A stretch of DNA of 64,000 nt from Cellvibrionaceae bacterium 1162T.S.0a.05 (GTDB lineage: Bacteria; Pseudomonadota; Gammaproteobacteria; Pseudomonadales; Cellvibrionaceae), in assembly GCA_000964245.1 (NCBI GenBank), contig LANB01000001.1, positions 4,219,501 to 4,283,500 of the forward strand, read 5' to 3'. Made by a program: the position numbers and the translations under genes. Every line of letters begins with the position of its first letter. The stretch's first letter is position 1. The notes below the pieces were generated by a model, which saw only the letters and a program-made list of their open reading frames with translations, was not told the DNA's origin and did not search any database. Of the stretch, positions 26,050 through 35,308 are shown in pieces.

Positions 26050-27057
26050 GTGGTTTTTCTTAAAGCAGAAAAACCCTTGCGTTGGGGGATTATCGGCTGT
26101 GGCGATGTCTGCGAAGTGAAGAGCGGCCCGGCCTTTTATAAGGTCGAGGGCTCGGAACTGGTCGCGGTCATGCGCCGTAACTTTGACCTCGCGAAGGATT
26201 TTGCGGCGCGCCATGGTGTTGCGCGCTACTATTCGGATGCTGAGGCGTTGATCGCCGATCGCGAGGTTGACGCGGTCTATATCGCCACTCCCCCCTCCTC
26301 GCACCTTCCCTATGCCTTGAAAGTGGCCGAAGTCGGCAAACTCTGCTGCATCGAGAAACCGATGGCACTTAACTTTGCCGAATGTCAGCTTATCAACGCC
26401 GCCTTTGAGGCGAAAGGGCTACCGGTGTTCGTCGCCTATTATCGGCGCTCCCTCCCCCGTTTTAAGCAAGTTAAGGCCTGGTTGGATCAAGGGCAGATCG
26501 GGCGCCCCCAACACCTGCAGTGGACCCTGCGTAAACCCCATACAGAAACGGATTTAAAAGGCAGTGCCAACTGGCGCACCCAGGCAGATATTGCCGGTGG
26601 TGGCTATTTTGTTGATCTCGCCAGTCACGGTTTAAACCTGTTTGAGTGGTTGTTAGGCGACATTCAACGTATTCATGGTGTGAAAAGCAATTTACACGGT
26701 TTGTACACCGTGGAAGATTCGGTTTGCGCAAGCTGGTTGTTTGATAGCGGCGCAACTGGCTCGGGTAGCTGGCATTTTGGGGCTCGCGACGATGTCGATG
26801 AGGTTGTCATTCGTGGTGACCGGGGACTCATTCGTTTTAATATTTTTCATGACGAGGCGATTAAATTAGATAACGGCACCATCGAAAAACCGATATACAT
26901 TAAACACCCGGAACATATTCAATATGTTCACGTGCAAAATATTCTTCGCCACTTGAAAGGTGAACTGACACACCCCTCTTTAGGCGCAAGCGCTGCGCGA
27001 ACTTCGTGGCTGATGGATTGTATTCTGGGTAATGACAACTCAACGACACTTGAATGA
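26050..27057 (+). CDS. Gfo/Idh/MocA-family oxidoreductase
   Basis: NAD(P)-dependent oxidoreductase acting on a sugar or sugar-like substrate. It has the N-terminal Rossmann fold RWGIIGCGDVCEVKSGPAFY, then the family motif CCIEKPMALNFAECQ containing the Glu-Lys-Pro signature, and the C-terminal beta-sheet domain with GGGYFVDLASHGLNLFEWLL. The start is uncertain: the open frame reaches back to 25906 inside dnaX, but family proteins begin near RWGIIG. The GTG at 26050 has AAGGGG six bases upstream and gives 335 residues. It is divergent from dnaX, and the stop is duplicated (see repeat 27051-27074). The substrate is unknown. Confidence 0.88.
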   Translation: MVFLKAEKPLRWGIIGCGDVCEVKSGPAFYKVEGSELVAVMRRNFDLAKDFAARHGVARYYSDAEALIADREVDAVYIATPPSSHLPYALKVAEVGKLCCIEKPMALNFAECQLINAAFEAKGLPVFVAYYRRSLPRFKQVKAWLDQGQIGRPQHLQWTLRKPHTETDLKGSANWRTQADIAGGGYFVDLASHGLNLFEWLLGDIQRIHGVKSNLHGLYTVEDSVCASWLFDSGATGSGSWHFGARDDVDEVVIRGDRGLIRFNIFHDEAIKLDNGTIEKPIYIKHPEHIQYVHVQNILRHLKGELTHPSLGASAARTSWLMDCILGNDNSTTLE

Positions 27058-27074
27058 GGTTTTAAATGAGGTAG
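27051..27074. repeat. 12-bp tandem repeat spanning the Gfo/Idh stop
   Basis: Units 27051-27062 and 27063-27074 share TnAATGAGGTnn. The first contains the gene's TGA stop (27055-27057); the second places another TGA exactly 12 bases later in the same frame. Confidence 0.7.
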
Positions 27075-27146
27075 GGAAACTTACATCTCACCACCCCTGG
27101 AAAAATTAAAAACGCTTAAGAAACAATAACGATCAAGGACTCGAAC

Positions 27147-27785
27147 ATGACTGACCATTCTCGCATTATTATTTCCTGGCTCGGACTGCGCCGCTTAATT
27201 GGCATTATCGGCTTGCTGCACCCGCTAATACTCTGGATTGGCGGTACGATAATTTTTAGCACTCCCCTGCAATCCTCCATGAGCGCTTATTACTATACGG
27301 ATATGCGCGATGTCTTTGTCGGTCTGGGTTTTGTCACCGGTTTTTTTCTTCTTGCTTACAAAGGTTATGACACGCATGACAGAATTGTGTCCTACCTCGC
27401 AGGGTTTACTGCAATTATTGTTGCGCTCTTTCCCGCTGCGCCCGCAGTGAACCCAACTAAAGCGGAGCAGATCATTGGCTTGATTCATGTGGGAACCGCT
27501 TTTATTTTTCTGTTGGCGCTGAGTTATTTTTGTATTGTTTTATTTCCTAAAGGCATCGCGTCGACATTTACGGTAAAGAAGCGCTTACGCAATACAATTT
27601 ATCGGGCTTGCGGCGCCACGATTATTATTTCTCTTGCCGTAGTCGGTTTCTATTTTGCACCGACCCCGCTACAACCCATTCTGGACCCCTACCACCCGGT
27701 GTTTTTTGGCGAGTTGATTGCATTTGTTGCGTTCGGCTTCGCGTGGCTGGTAAAAGGCCAAGCCATACTCAAGGACGAAAATTAG
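27147..27785 (+). CDS. Multi-pass membrane protein, DUF998-like
   Basis: 212 residues with six hydrophobic segments (LIGIIGLLHPLILWIGGTII, MRDVFVGLGFVTGFFLLAYK, AGFTAIIVALFPAAPAV, GTAFIFLLALSYFCIVLF, GATIIISLAVVGFYFA and a last one near VFFGELIAFVAFGFAWLVK). The arrangement and SAYYYTDMRDVFVG recall DUF998-type membrane proteins, but that is an impression. An AAGGA lies 12 bases before the ATG. It follows the Gfo/Idh gene by 89 bp. Function unknown. Confidence 0.75.
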   Translation: MTDHSRIIISWLGLRRLIGIIGLLHPLILWIGGTIIFSTPLQSSMSAYYYTDMRDVFVGLGFVTGFFLLAYKGYDTHDRIVSYLAGFTAIIVALFPAAPAVNPTKAEQIIGLIHVGTAFIFLLALSYFCIVLFPKGIASTFTVKKRLRNTIYRACGATIIISLAVVGFYFAPTPLQPILDPYHPVFFGELIAFVAFGFAWLVKGQAILKDEN

Positions 27786-27856
27786 GGGAAGGGATTGCGA
27801 GCCTGGAGATGTCAGACTGCATATTTATGTAGGGAAGTCAGGTTGGGACACTTTTT

Positions 27857-27889
27857 CCTGTATTCCTGTATTCCTGTATTCCTGGCATT
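27857..27889. repeat. CCTGTATT 8-bp tandem repeat
   Basis: Three exact 8-base copies at 27857-27864, 27865-27872 and 27873-27880, plus a degenerate fourth copy, lie just beyond the 3' end of the SRP RNA gene. No coding role is visible. Confidence 0.8.
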
Positions 27890-27929
27890 CCTGGCTCATG
27901 CTAAGCCTGGATCAAGCCTGGATATGGAG

Positions 27930-28040
<111 letters not shown>

Positions 28041-28128
28041 ATTGAACGCGATCTGGCACAGCCGTTGTACTGACTTTAACAACGCGCCTTGCCATCATCG
28101 CAGGCGCGCCATTATCCAGAAAAAAAGA

Positions 28129-29307
28129 TTATTTGCAAAGTACGCGTAAAGAAATAACGTTTTCTACTTCACGCACAGCCTTGATCACATCCTCGTTGGG
28201 TAATTCTTCGAGGTCGAGAATATTGTAAGCCACGTCATCGCGACTTTTATTCACCATGTCAATGACATTCACTTTCTTGTCAGCGAGGATGCCCAGAACA
28301 TGGCCCAGAACGCCAGATACATTGTCGTTGGTAAAGGTAATTCGACAGGCAGCGTCACCGCGCGCCATTTCAGTTTGCGGGAAATTTACTGAATTACGGA
28401 TGTTACCGTTCTCCAGATAATCCTTGAGTTGGTTTACCGCCATGACTGCGCAATTTTCTTCCGCCTCTGCGGTACTGGCGCCGATATGTGGCAATGCAAT
28501 CACCTTTTCGTTGCCGATTAACCAGGGCTCGGGAAAATCGCAAATGTATTGGCGCAATGCGTCGTTATTCAGCGCAGCGAGGATCGCTTTGGAATCGACA
28601 ATGGCATCGCGCGCAAAATTAAGAATTACTGCATCGGGCTTCATCAATTTCAGGGTTTCTTCGTTGATCATGCCTTTGGTGGCGGGAATGGCTGGAACAT
28701 GCAAGGACAAGTAATCCACTTCTGCAAGCAAGGCCTGCATGCTTTCCATACGTTCCACATCGCTGGACAAGCGCCAGGCGGCTTCCACAGAAATCGCCGG
28801 GTCAAAGCCGAGAACACGCATATCGAGGGCCAGGGCTGCATTCGCGACCATGGAGCCAATGGCGCCCAGGCCAATTATTCCAAGTTTTTTACCCGCTAAC
28901 TCATTCCCCGCAAAACGCTTTTTTTCAGCTTCGAGGAATTTGGACATTTCGGCTGAGTCCTGCATATGGCCCAGCCCATCAACAAAGTTTTTACCTTGTA
29001 AAATACCGCGTGAACTCAAGAGCATGCCCGCCAGCACCAACTCTTTTACCGCATTCGCATTAGCACCGGGCGTGTTAAAAACAACAATCCCTTTTTTGGT
29101 GTAATCCTCAACCGGCACATTGTTCACCCCTGCACCCGCACGTGCTACCGCAATCACGCTCTCTGGCAGGGTTTCGTTGTGAAGTTTATGACTGCGCAAC
29201 ACAACCGCGTCCGGTGTTTCCGCGCCCTCTTGCACCTGGTATTTATCTGCCGGAAAACGGCTCAGGCCCTTGTCGGATATTTTGTTATAGGTTCGAATTC
29301 GAAACAT
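28129..29307 (-). CDS. serA: D-3-phosphoglycerate dehydrogenase
   Basis: First enzyme of serine synthesis: oxidises 3-phosphoglycerate to 3-phosphohydroxypyruvate with NAD. 392 residues: substrate domain, NAD-binding Rossmann fold (LGIIGLGAIGSMVANAAL), catalytic segments (LSLHVPAIPATKGMINEETL, ALPHIGASTAEAEENCAVMA) and a C-terminal ACT domain (FTNDNVSGVLGHVLGILADK) that in relatives binds serine for feedback control. It is on the same strand as serC but 297 bp away, and the gap contains a plus-strand terminator. Confidence 0.96.
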   Translation of the reverse strand: MFRIRTYNKISDKGLSRFPADKYQVQEGAETPDAVVLRSHKLHNETLPESVIAVARAGAGVNNVPVEDYTKKGIVVFNTPGANANAVKELVLAGMLLSSRGILQGKNFVDGLGHMQDSAEMSKFLEAEKKRFAGNELAGKKLGIIGLGAIGSMVANAALALDMRVLGFDPAISVEAAWRLSSDVERMESMQALLAEVDYLSLHVPAIPATKGMINEETLKLMKPDAVILNFARDAIVDSKAILAALNNDALRQYICDFPEPWLIGNEKVIALPHIGASTAEAEENCAVMAVNQLKDYLENGNIRNSVNFPQTEMARGDAACRITFTNDNVSGVLGHVLGILADKKVNVIDMVNKSRDDVAYNILDLEELPNEDVIKAVREVENVISLRVLCK

Positions 29308-29409
29308 GTTTGCACCTTAAATCTGTTCACTCTTTTTTGCGGGTTTGCCGTTGTGATTTCTGTCTCGCTCCATTGTCGGAGTTCTTGACAGCCCCGAGAG
29401 GCAACCCCA

Positions 29410-29559
29410 TTAAGTCATTGATTTTATTAACGAAAAAAATTGGCCCTCATATTGCTTTATAGCAATTACCACGCTTTAAAAGCACGTTTAACGTATTTTT
29501 TAGTGAGGTAAAACCTTGTTTCTTCGTTTAGTTGAAGCCCTGTTTTCAGGGCTTTTTTT
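29410..29559 (+). ncRNA. Candidate small RNA between serC and serA
   Basis: The plus strand has a perfect TTGACA at 29385-29390, a weak -10 (CATTAA, 17-base spacing) at 29408-29413 and a strong intrinsic terminator at 29535-29559. Together they would give a ~140-nt RNA antisense to no gene. It contains two small internal hairpins (ATTGC...GCAAT near 29451 and a GCTTTAAAAGC region). No known family is recognised. A short TTG-started hydrophobic peptide frame overlaps the terminator, but I do not favour it. Confidence 0.35.
29535..29559 (+). terminator. Intrinsic terminator, plus strand, inside the serC-serA gap
   Basis: Stem AAGCCCTG / CAGGGCTT (29535-29542 and 29547-29554) with a TTTT loop and seven Ts (29553-29559) on the plus strand. 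Read on the minus strand it lacks a T-run, so it is not a good terminator for serC. Confidence 0.75.
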
Positions 29560-29593
29560 ATGCCTGCCTTTTGGGCTCAGATTCACACCCTTT

Positions 29594-29621
29594 CTTGCTG
29601 GCTGTCACTTGCTCGCTGTCA
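29594..29621. repeat. 14-bp tandem repeat spanning the serC stop
   Basis: Units 29594-29607 and 29608-29621 differ at one base (CTTGCTsGCTGTCA), with a partial third at 29622. The serC stop (TCA on this strand, 29605-29607) is inside the first unit. Confidence 0.8.
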
Positions 29622-30726
29622 CTTGTTGATAGGCCCAGCTCAACCAGGGCATCAAGGCTTGCAAGTCGGCTTTGTCTACTGTTGCACCGCACCAAATCCG
29701 CAAACCCGCAGGTGCATCTCGATAAGCGCCAATGTCATACGCCACTTTTTCAGACGCCAGCAATTTCACCAGGGCTTTGACCTGCTCTTCGCTGGCATCC
29801 AGGGTCAGACAGACACTGGTATTCGACAGGGTTTCTTCGTCCTCAGCCAGAAAGTTAATCCACGCGTTGGCTTGTACAAAGTCTTTTACGACAGCGAGGT
29901 TCTCTTCGGATTTGCTGATTGCAGCTTGCAGGCCGCCCAGGCCTTCTACCCAGTCAAGTGCATCCAGATAGTCGGCAACACAGAGCATGGACGGGGTATT
30001 GATGGTCTCGCCCCGGAAAATACCCTCAATCAATTTTCCACCTTTGGTCATGCGGAAAATTTTTGGCATCGGCCATGCGGGTGTGTAGGACTCAAGACGC
30101 TCCACTGCACGTGGGCTTAGGATCAGCATGCCGTGTGCACCCTCACCACCGAGTACTTTTTGCCAGCTGTAGGTGACAACATCGAGCTTTTCCCAGGGCA
30201 GTGGCATCGCAAAAACGGCAGAGGTGGCATCACAAATGGTCAGCCCAGCGCGATCTGCAGGAATCCAGTCACCATTGGGCACTTTGACGCCGGAGGTGGT
30301 GCCATTCCAGGTGAACACCACATCGTTGTCAAAATTCACTGCATTCAAGTCAGGCAGCTTGCCGTAATCCGCCGGCAAGTGATTCACATTTTCCAGTTTG
30401 AGCTGTTTGGTGATATCCGTAACCCAACCCGCACCAAAGGATTCCCAGGCCAGTACATCGACACCACGCGCACCCAGGAGTGACCACATTGCCATTTCCA
30501 CGGCACCGGTATCCGAAGCCGGAACAACACCGACACGGTAACCTTCCGGCAAACCGAGTAACTCAGCGGTTTGTGAGCAGGCCTTGCCCAGCGCCTCTTT
30601 ACCGATAGCGGATCGGTGAGAACGCCCCAATGTGGAAACATCGAGTTTACTGACGTCGTAACCAGGGCGCTTGCTGCAAGGCCCTGAAGAAAAGTTGGGG
30701 TTTTGCGGTTTAGTTTGCGGTTGCAT
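29605..30726 (-). CDS. serC: Phosphoserine aminotransferase
   Basis: PLP enzyme that converts 3-phosphohydroxypyruvate to phosphoserine. The 373-residue protein begins with the [20 protein letters not shown] segment and has the PLP lysine in [20 protein letters not shown]. Its short C-terminal domain and the motif [20 protein letters not shown] place it with the subgroup found in alpha- and some gammaproteobacteria rather than with E. coli SerC. Upstream of serA on the same strand. The last codons are part of a 14-base tandem repeat. Confidence 0.93.
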   Translation of the reverse strand: MQPQTKPQNPNFSSGPCSKRPGYDVSKLDVSTLGRSHRSAIGKEALGKACSQTAELLGLPEGYRVGVVPASDTGAVEMAMWSLLGARGVDVLAWESFGAGWVTDITKQLKLENVNHLPADYGKLPDLNAVNFDNDVVFTWNGTTSGVKVPNGDWIPADRAGLTICDATSAVFAMPLPWEKLDVVTYSWQKVLGGEGAHGMLILSPRAVERLESYTPAWPMPKIFRMTKGGKLIEGIFRGETINTPSMLCVADYLDALDWVEGLGGLQAAISKSEENLAVVKDFVQANAWINFLAEDEETLSNTSVCLTLDASEEQVKALVKLLASEKVAYDIGAYRDAPAGLRIWCGATVDKADLQALMPWLSWAYQQVTASK

Positions 30727-30835
30727 GGATTCAAATGGTCCTTAGTAGAGAGGCCGTGAAAAAAAGGGCGCTATTATGCCACAAGCTTTTTCGGGGCGGT
30801 GAACTATACGCCCCGGGGACACTACGAGAGGGTTG

Positions 30836-31714
30836 TTAGTAAAGCAAGGTGTAGAGTTTACGTTGATATTCAACGGCTACCGGGTCGCCTTTGCCAAGGA
30901 CCGCGAGAATATCCATGAAAATTTTCTTACCCTCGCCCTCACCATAATTCAGGTTTTTTTGCAGTAAGGGGAACAGCAACTCCAGGGCTTCCTTGTGGAA
31001 TTCATGCTGACTGTATTGCAGCGCAAGCTTGAATTGTAAATCGGCATTATCAGGGTCTTTGGCCAGTTGTTTTTCCAGTTCCGTTAATTCAGGGGCCTTG
31101 CCAGCCTCCTGTGCCAATTCAAGCTGTGACATCAACTGTTCGTATACTGCATCCTGATCTGCGAGTTTGATTTTTTCCAACACCGCGGCGGCATCATCAA
31201 GGCGCTTCAAGTGCAGCAACACGCCCGCGTAGGTCAAGGCTATCTGCGCATTCGCATCATCGTCCTTGTAGGCCTGACTCAAGAGAGTGAGTGCACTGCT
31301 GTAATCATCGGAGCTAATCAAGTGGTTGGCTTCCTCCAGCAACTCATCGGTTGCGGAGGGTAAATATTTTTCCAGAAACTTTCGTACTTCCTGCTCGGGT
31401 TGCGCACCGGTAAAACCGTCTACGGGCTGCCCGTCCTGCATAAGCATTACCGTAGGCAAGCTGCGCACGCCAAATTGGGCGGTGATCATTTGTTGCTCAT
31501 CAGCATTGATCTTTGCCAACAAAAATTTGCCCTTAAACTCTTCGGCCAGTTTTTCCAGCACCGGCATGAGGTTTTTGCAGGGGCCACACCAGTCCGCCCA
31601 AAAATCAATAAGTACAGGTCGGATTTTCGACTCTTCAATCAATACCTGCTGGGCATTTTCTTCGGTCACAGTGACTACGGTTTCAAGTTCGGCGGCGGCC
31701 TCTAACATCATCAT
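30836..31714 (-). CDS. ybbN: Thioredoxin-TPR co-chaperone CnoX (YbbN)
   Basis: Chaperedoxin-type protein: an N-terminal thioredoxin fold (residues ~12-115) followed by TPR-like helices (~125-290) that in relatives bring clients to GroEL and DnaK. The thioredoxin site is FWADWCGPCKNLMPVLEKLA, with both cysteines present (the E. coli protein lacks the first), so this version could be redox-active. 292 residues, typical length. It stands alone upstream of serC, separated by 109 bp holding a weak GC-rich hairpin (30793-30814) without a T-run. Confidence 0.9.
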   Translation of the reverse strand: MMMLEAAAELETVVTVTEENAQQVLIEESKIRPVLIDFWADWCGPCKNLMPVLEKLAEEFKGKFLLAKINADEQQMITAQFGVRSLPTVMLMQDGQPVDGFTGAQPEQEVRKFLEKYLPSATDELLEEANHLISSDDYSSALTLLSQAYKDDDANAQIALTYAGVLLHLKRLDDAAAVLEKIKLADQDAVYEQLMSQLELAQEAGKAPELTELEKQLAKDPDNADLQFKLALQYSQHEFHKEALELLFPLLQKNLNYGEGEGKKIFMDILAVLGKGDPVAVEYQRKLYTLLY

Positions 31715-32113
31715 TTCCTGTATTCTGGCTAAATTGGCGGGATTGGTTTTTCTTTATACGGTCTAACAACTCAAGGGCGTACCTGAGTGTTGCAAACCTG
31801 GCTTACCTGGAATAATCGCGATAATAGGAGCTAATTCCTATTGGGGCAAATATTATGCCTTAGCGGGATTTCGAGACCTACACTGAGTAACACTATTTCT
31901 GAACGTTCGAAAATTGCACCGCGTTTATCCTGGCGAATACTTCCTACGGTATTGTCCTCCAACTCAAAATAATCTTAAGGGATAAAGAGGAAAGTGGGTG
32001 GGCTATTAGATTATGGCTATTAAATTACAGGCAGGCCTTTATTTTTCAGTACAAAAAAACCCCGACTCACGAGTCGGGGCTTGATCAGTATTTTCGGTTG
32101 CTACTTTAGCGAA
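31715..32113. other. Intergenic region, no gene seen
   Basis: 399 bp between cnoX and the GH12 gene. Apart from the GH12 terminator at 32060-32079 and the presumed cnoX promoter near the left end, I see no open frame, repeat or RNA signature. Confidence 0.6.
32053..32079 (-). terminator. Terminator of the GH12 gene
   Basis: Stem CCCCGACTC (32060-32068) with GAGTCGGGG (32071-32079). Seven As precede it on the plus strand, so the minus-strand transcript ends in a GC-rich hairpin followed by seven Us, 35 bases after the GH12 stop. Confidence 0.92.
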
Positions 32114-35100
32114 TTATTTATAGGCGCTAAAACCAATGTAACCGTTACAATGGATCCAGCCGTGGTTTTGCCCAGTCGAACAATTACCCGTTCCTGAGGC
32201 TGAACCACTGTATTGGGTTTGATCCTCTGCTTCGTGACGTACTCCAGCGATTTCAACATAGTCGATTACAACATCCCGGTTATGGCCAAAGTCATTGACG
32301 TACTCGACGTTGATACCGCCGCTGAAATCGGTGGTAAACGCTTTAGACGAAAAGCTGGTCGACAAAACCCACTCTGCTACGAGATTTCCCCCAACAGTTA
32401 AACGAACTTTTTCTGTCCCGCTGGTGCCGCGTGCGTTCACAATAATCGTGTAGTCTTCTGGCACAGGGTCTTCTTCTGGATCATGAATAAAGTCTTCGTT
32501 GTCGCTTTCGGATTCAGCATCCGGCCCGTACCCGTTGGGAACTCGCGTGGGGCCGTCCACCGCACCACTTGGACTTAACCAATCAGAGTCGCCGCCAGAC
32601 CCATCACCAACAACTGTTTCGTTACCCGTCGAGTCACACGCACTTTGTGAAATACAATTCGCATTGTTTTCCCATCCCCACCAGCCGGTATCGACGTCAC
32701 ACATTGGATAAAGGCCATCAGAATACCAGTCGCAGTAGAGGGTGGTATCACCAGAACCGGCTTTCGGCATTTCGCTTGGGCACTCAAGAATCAAATCGTC
32801 GCCGTCAGCAATAGTCGATCCTTGCGTGCGATACATGCTGGGAGACTCAATGTACGGAACAGAGGGATTTCCCGGGGCATGACATGAACCGTATCCACCG
32901 CGAACCTTGTAATAGCCCGTTTTGTTTATCTCCCAGGCGAAACCGCCGTATTGGCTGGTAAATGTCGGGTTATTTAAATTGAAACTGCCGAGATAATCAG
33001 TGCTTCCATGAGGAACTTTGACCCAACTGGAACTCGTATCCGGGCGATAATAAAGTTCAACTTTCGAGCCTGGAATAACATTGCCTGCTATATCCATCAT
33101 ATCGGCAGGCTTTACCACATCTACGCGCCTTACCAGATTCTTTAGATCCCGAGAATTGCCGCTTGCGCAATCCAGGTCGTAAAAGACTTCGGCCAGAGCG
33201 GTTTCTTCTCCTGCTGGTAGTTTCATGCCGTCTTCAAACTCGGCGGTCAATACACCTAAAACGTCGGGTGTCATGATTTTGGTTTCGATGGTGCCATCCG
33301 GATGTTCTACCCTCACAGTTGCGCTGTCGCCAGGTACCGGCTTGTCGCAAGCTGCTGTGGCCAAAAATCTTTCACCGGCATCAACCTCTACGTAACCATT
33401 TGATGAAAAACGGCCGCTTTGCACAATGTTAATGACCGTGGATGGTTTCGCATCAAAAAATTTCGACTCGAGTTGTTCCCCGTTCGCCCAAATTTCGAAG
33501 CCAGCTTGAATGGAGGTAATCCACCAGTCATTTTGCAAACATTTGGTTGCCGCGCCAAAGTACCCGCAGTCCATCGTAGCGGCGTGATTGACGAACCATT
33601 TGCTGTCAAACTGAAAATCCACTACACCGCTTTTTAAATCCAGGCCACTCCCTTCTCCGTCGGTAACGCGCACATAGGAAAGCACATACCAATTTGCAAA
33701 TTCATTTTCGAATGGTTTGTTGTTTCCATCGGCATCTTCCAGCGTAGACCAGACATCCCACAACCCGGATACACCGTCAATCGGAATTCGTGTCGCTATT
33801 CGCTGGCCCGCTGGACGAATGACGCTGCTCGGGTGAGCTGGGTTGACTTCGCCATCTCCCGTTTCCTGTGAAAGGTAGCCGTTATGGGCAACCCAAATCA
33901 TGATTTCCAAACCATCATTCTGTTTCATTTGTTTGGGAAATTCAGGTAACAGCGGCTTAACAGTGGAAGTATCTGCGGGTTCAGTTTTGTAGGGCCACGG
34001 AACAGTCACTCCAGCTGTTGAACCCCTATCAAACTCGCCATCACCGTCGTCGTCAAATTGAGCACCCTGTTGAAACATTCCTTTATCAGTCCTCGGGGTG
34101 TTCTTATCGATCCAGATGTCATAGGCGACGTTAAAAATCGCATCGTCAAACATTGTATTGGGGTTCGGTGTTGAGGGGTCGCCATCGTGATCGACTTCGT
34201 TATCACAAAAACGAGGAATGCCAGACCGCGGAATGATGCACAAATCGATATTGGCTCTCGTCGCGTCTGTTGTCCAATGCGAGGGAATTCCGGTTAATTG
34301 GTCCATTCTTATTGGATAGGGAGCGCCGGCGATGCTCTTCGGAACGCCTTGTGAGTCCACCACAAAGCGAGCATCGGTTGAATTTCGCGGATCGGCAACT
34401 TTTCCGGGCTTGGTGCACTGGCCATAATGACACCCGTTGTAGATAGATGGGTAGGCGGCGGGTGCGTGGTTTCCAGTTGTACTCGCTGTTATTGCCTCCA
34501 GCGGGTTTAATGGTTTGTCCGGTGCCCACTGACAAGGGTGATCGGAAAAAAACTCGTCTCCAAAGTTACAGTGGCTTGAGTTTTTCCCCGAAATTCTTGG
34601 GCGACCAAAACGCCAGAAAGAGTCGGGAGACGACAAGACAGTGAAGGCACCGGCTTTAGGCATAATCTCTTGTTGAGCCGGAGGAAGGGTATAATATCCG
34701 GTACCGTCCTCTACCTCGATGAGTAAAGAGCCCACTTCCAGCGGTAATTCGGCGGGTTGGCTAAGTTGATCAGGTATAACGGTACGAGTATTCCAATAGT
34801 TCGTCATCACTCGATAATTGCCTCGCTCACTCTCAAGGTGCATTTGATCAACTCGCAAATTGTTGTCGGGAATTGCCGATCCCTCGGGTGGGTCATCATC
34901 CGGATTGTTCGCTACATCGATAGGAACAGGCAAGGTAGGCCAGCCCCACTCCGGAAATTCTGATACCTGTTGGCGTGCACCTGCGAGATTTGTAAACTCA
35001 ATCGAACCATCGTAAACCATTGTCCAGATTCGGCTTCCATAATACGGGTGAGCATTTAATTCTGCTTCCGTATCTATATCGACCGGGAAGAATAAACGTG

Positions 35101-35308
35101 TTATCGCATCGTCCCCCGCATCAAAATCATTGATCAACCAGGATTCAGGATCGTCGGTACGATAATTTACTGGTGACATCCATGCGTGAAACAGGTTTTG
35201 TTGAATTTCAACCGGCAGGCTGTAAGCAGAAGGTACTATGAATAAAGTAAACGCGAGCAGGGCTGAAGTGAAACCCAAATACCGCGATAATGTATCTTTT
35301 ATTAGCAT
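32114..35308 (-). CDS. Secreted GH12 endoglucanase/xyloglucanase with CBM10 and CBM60
   Basis: Extracellular plant cell wall hydrolase, 1064 residues from the ATG at 35308 (GGGAG nine bases upstream). It has a signal peptide (LLAFTLFIVPSAYS). The GH12 domain spans about residues 150-620: PSIYNGCHYGQC near 290, FNVAYDIWID, the nucleophile-bearing GLEIMIWVAHNGY near 467 and the acid/base segment WWITSIQAGFEIWANG near 602. It is larger than a usual GH12 (~230 residues) because of loop insertions and an N-terminal extension. An unassigned beta-rich region (620-850) is followed by a CBM10 (CDWYSDGLYPMC, GWWGWENNANCISQSAC; ~856-891), an acidic linker and a C-terminal CBM60-like module (IIVNARGTSGTEKVRLTVGG, then NHGWIHCNGYIGF). 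Divergent from the symporter/GH94 pair. Confidence 0.85.
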   Translation of the reverse strand: MLIKDTLSRYLGFTSALLAFTLFIVPSAYSLPVEIQQNLFHAWMSPVNYRTDDPESWLINDFDAGDDAITRLFFPVDIDTEAELNAHPYYGSRIWTMVYDGSIEFTNLAGARQQVSEFPEWGWPTLPVPIDVANNPDDDPPEGSAIPDNNLRVDQMHLESERGNYRVMTNYWNTRTVIPDQLSQPAELPLEVGSLLIEVEDGTGYYTLPPAQQEIMPKAGAFTVLSSPDSFWRFGRPRISGKNSSHCNFGDEFFSDHPCQWAPDKPLNPLEAITASTTGNHAPAAYPSIYNGCHYGQCTKPGKVADPRNSTDARFVVDSQGVPKSIAGAPYPIRMDQLTGIPSHWTTDATRANIDLCIIPRSGIPRFCDNEVDHDGDPSTPNPNTMFDDAIFNVAYDIWIDKNTPRTDKGMFQQGAQFDDDGDGEFDRGSTAGVTVPWPYKTEPADTSTVKPLLPEFPKQMKQNDGLEIMIWVAHNGYLSQETGDGEVNPAHPSSVIRPAGQRIATRIPIDGVSGLWDVWSTLEDADGNNKPFENEFANWYVLSYVRVTDGEGSGLDLKSGVVDFQFDSKWFVNHAATMDCGYFGAATKCLQNDWWITSIQAGFEIWANGEQLESKFFDAKPSTVINIVQSGRFSSNGYVEVDAGERFLATAACDKPVPGDSATVRVEHPDGTIETKIMTPDVLGVLTAEFEDGMKLPAGEETALAEVFYDLDCASGNSRDLKNLVRRVDVVKPADMMDIAGNVIPGSKVELYYRPDTSSSWVKVPHGSTDYLGSFNLNNPTFTSQYGGFAWEINKTGYYKVRGGYGSCHAPGNPSVPYIESPSMYRTQGSTIADGDDLILECPSEMPKAGSGDTTLYCDWYSDGLYPMCDVDTGWWGWENNANCISQSACDSTGNETVVGDGSGGDSDWLSPSGAVDGPTRVPNGYGPDAESESDNEDFIHDPEEDPVPEDYTIIVNARGTSGTEKVRLTVGGNLVAEWVLSTSFSSKAFTTDFSGGINVEYVNDFGHNRDVVIDYVEIAGVRHEAEDQTQYSGSASGTGNCSTGQNHGWIHCNGYIGFSAYK

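Noticed and set aside
30793-30814. GC-rich hairpin between serC and cnoX
   Set aside because: Stem GGGGCG/CGCCCC is present but no T-run follows on either strand, so I do not call a terminator.
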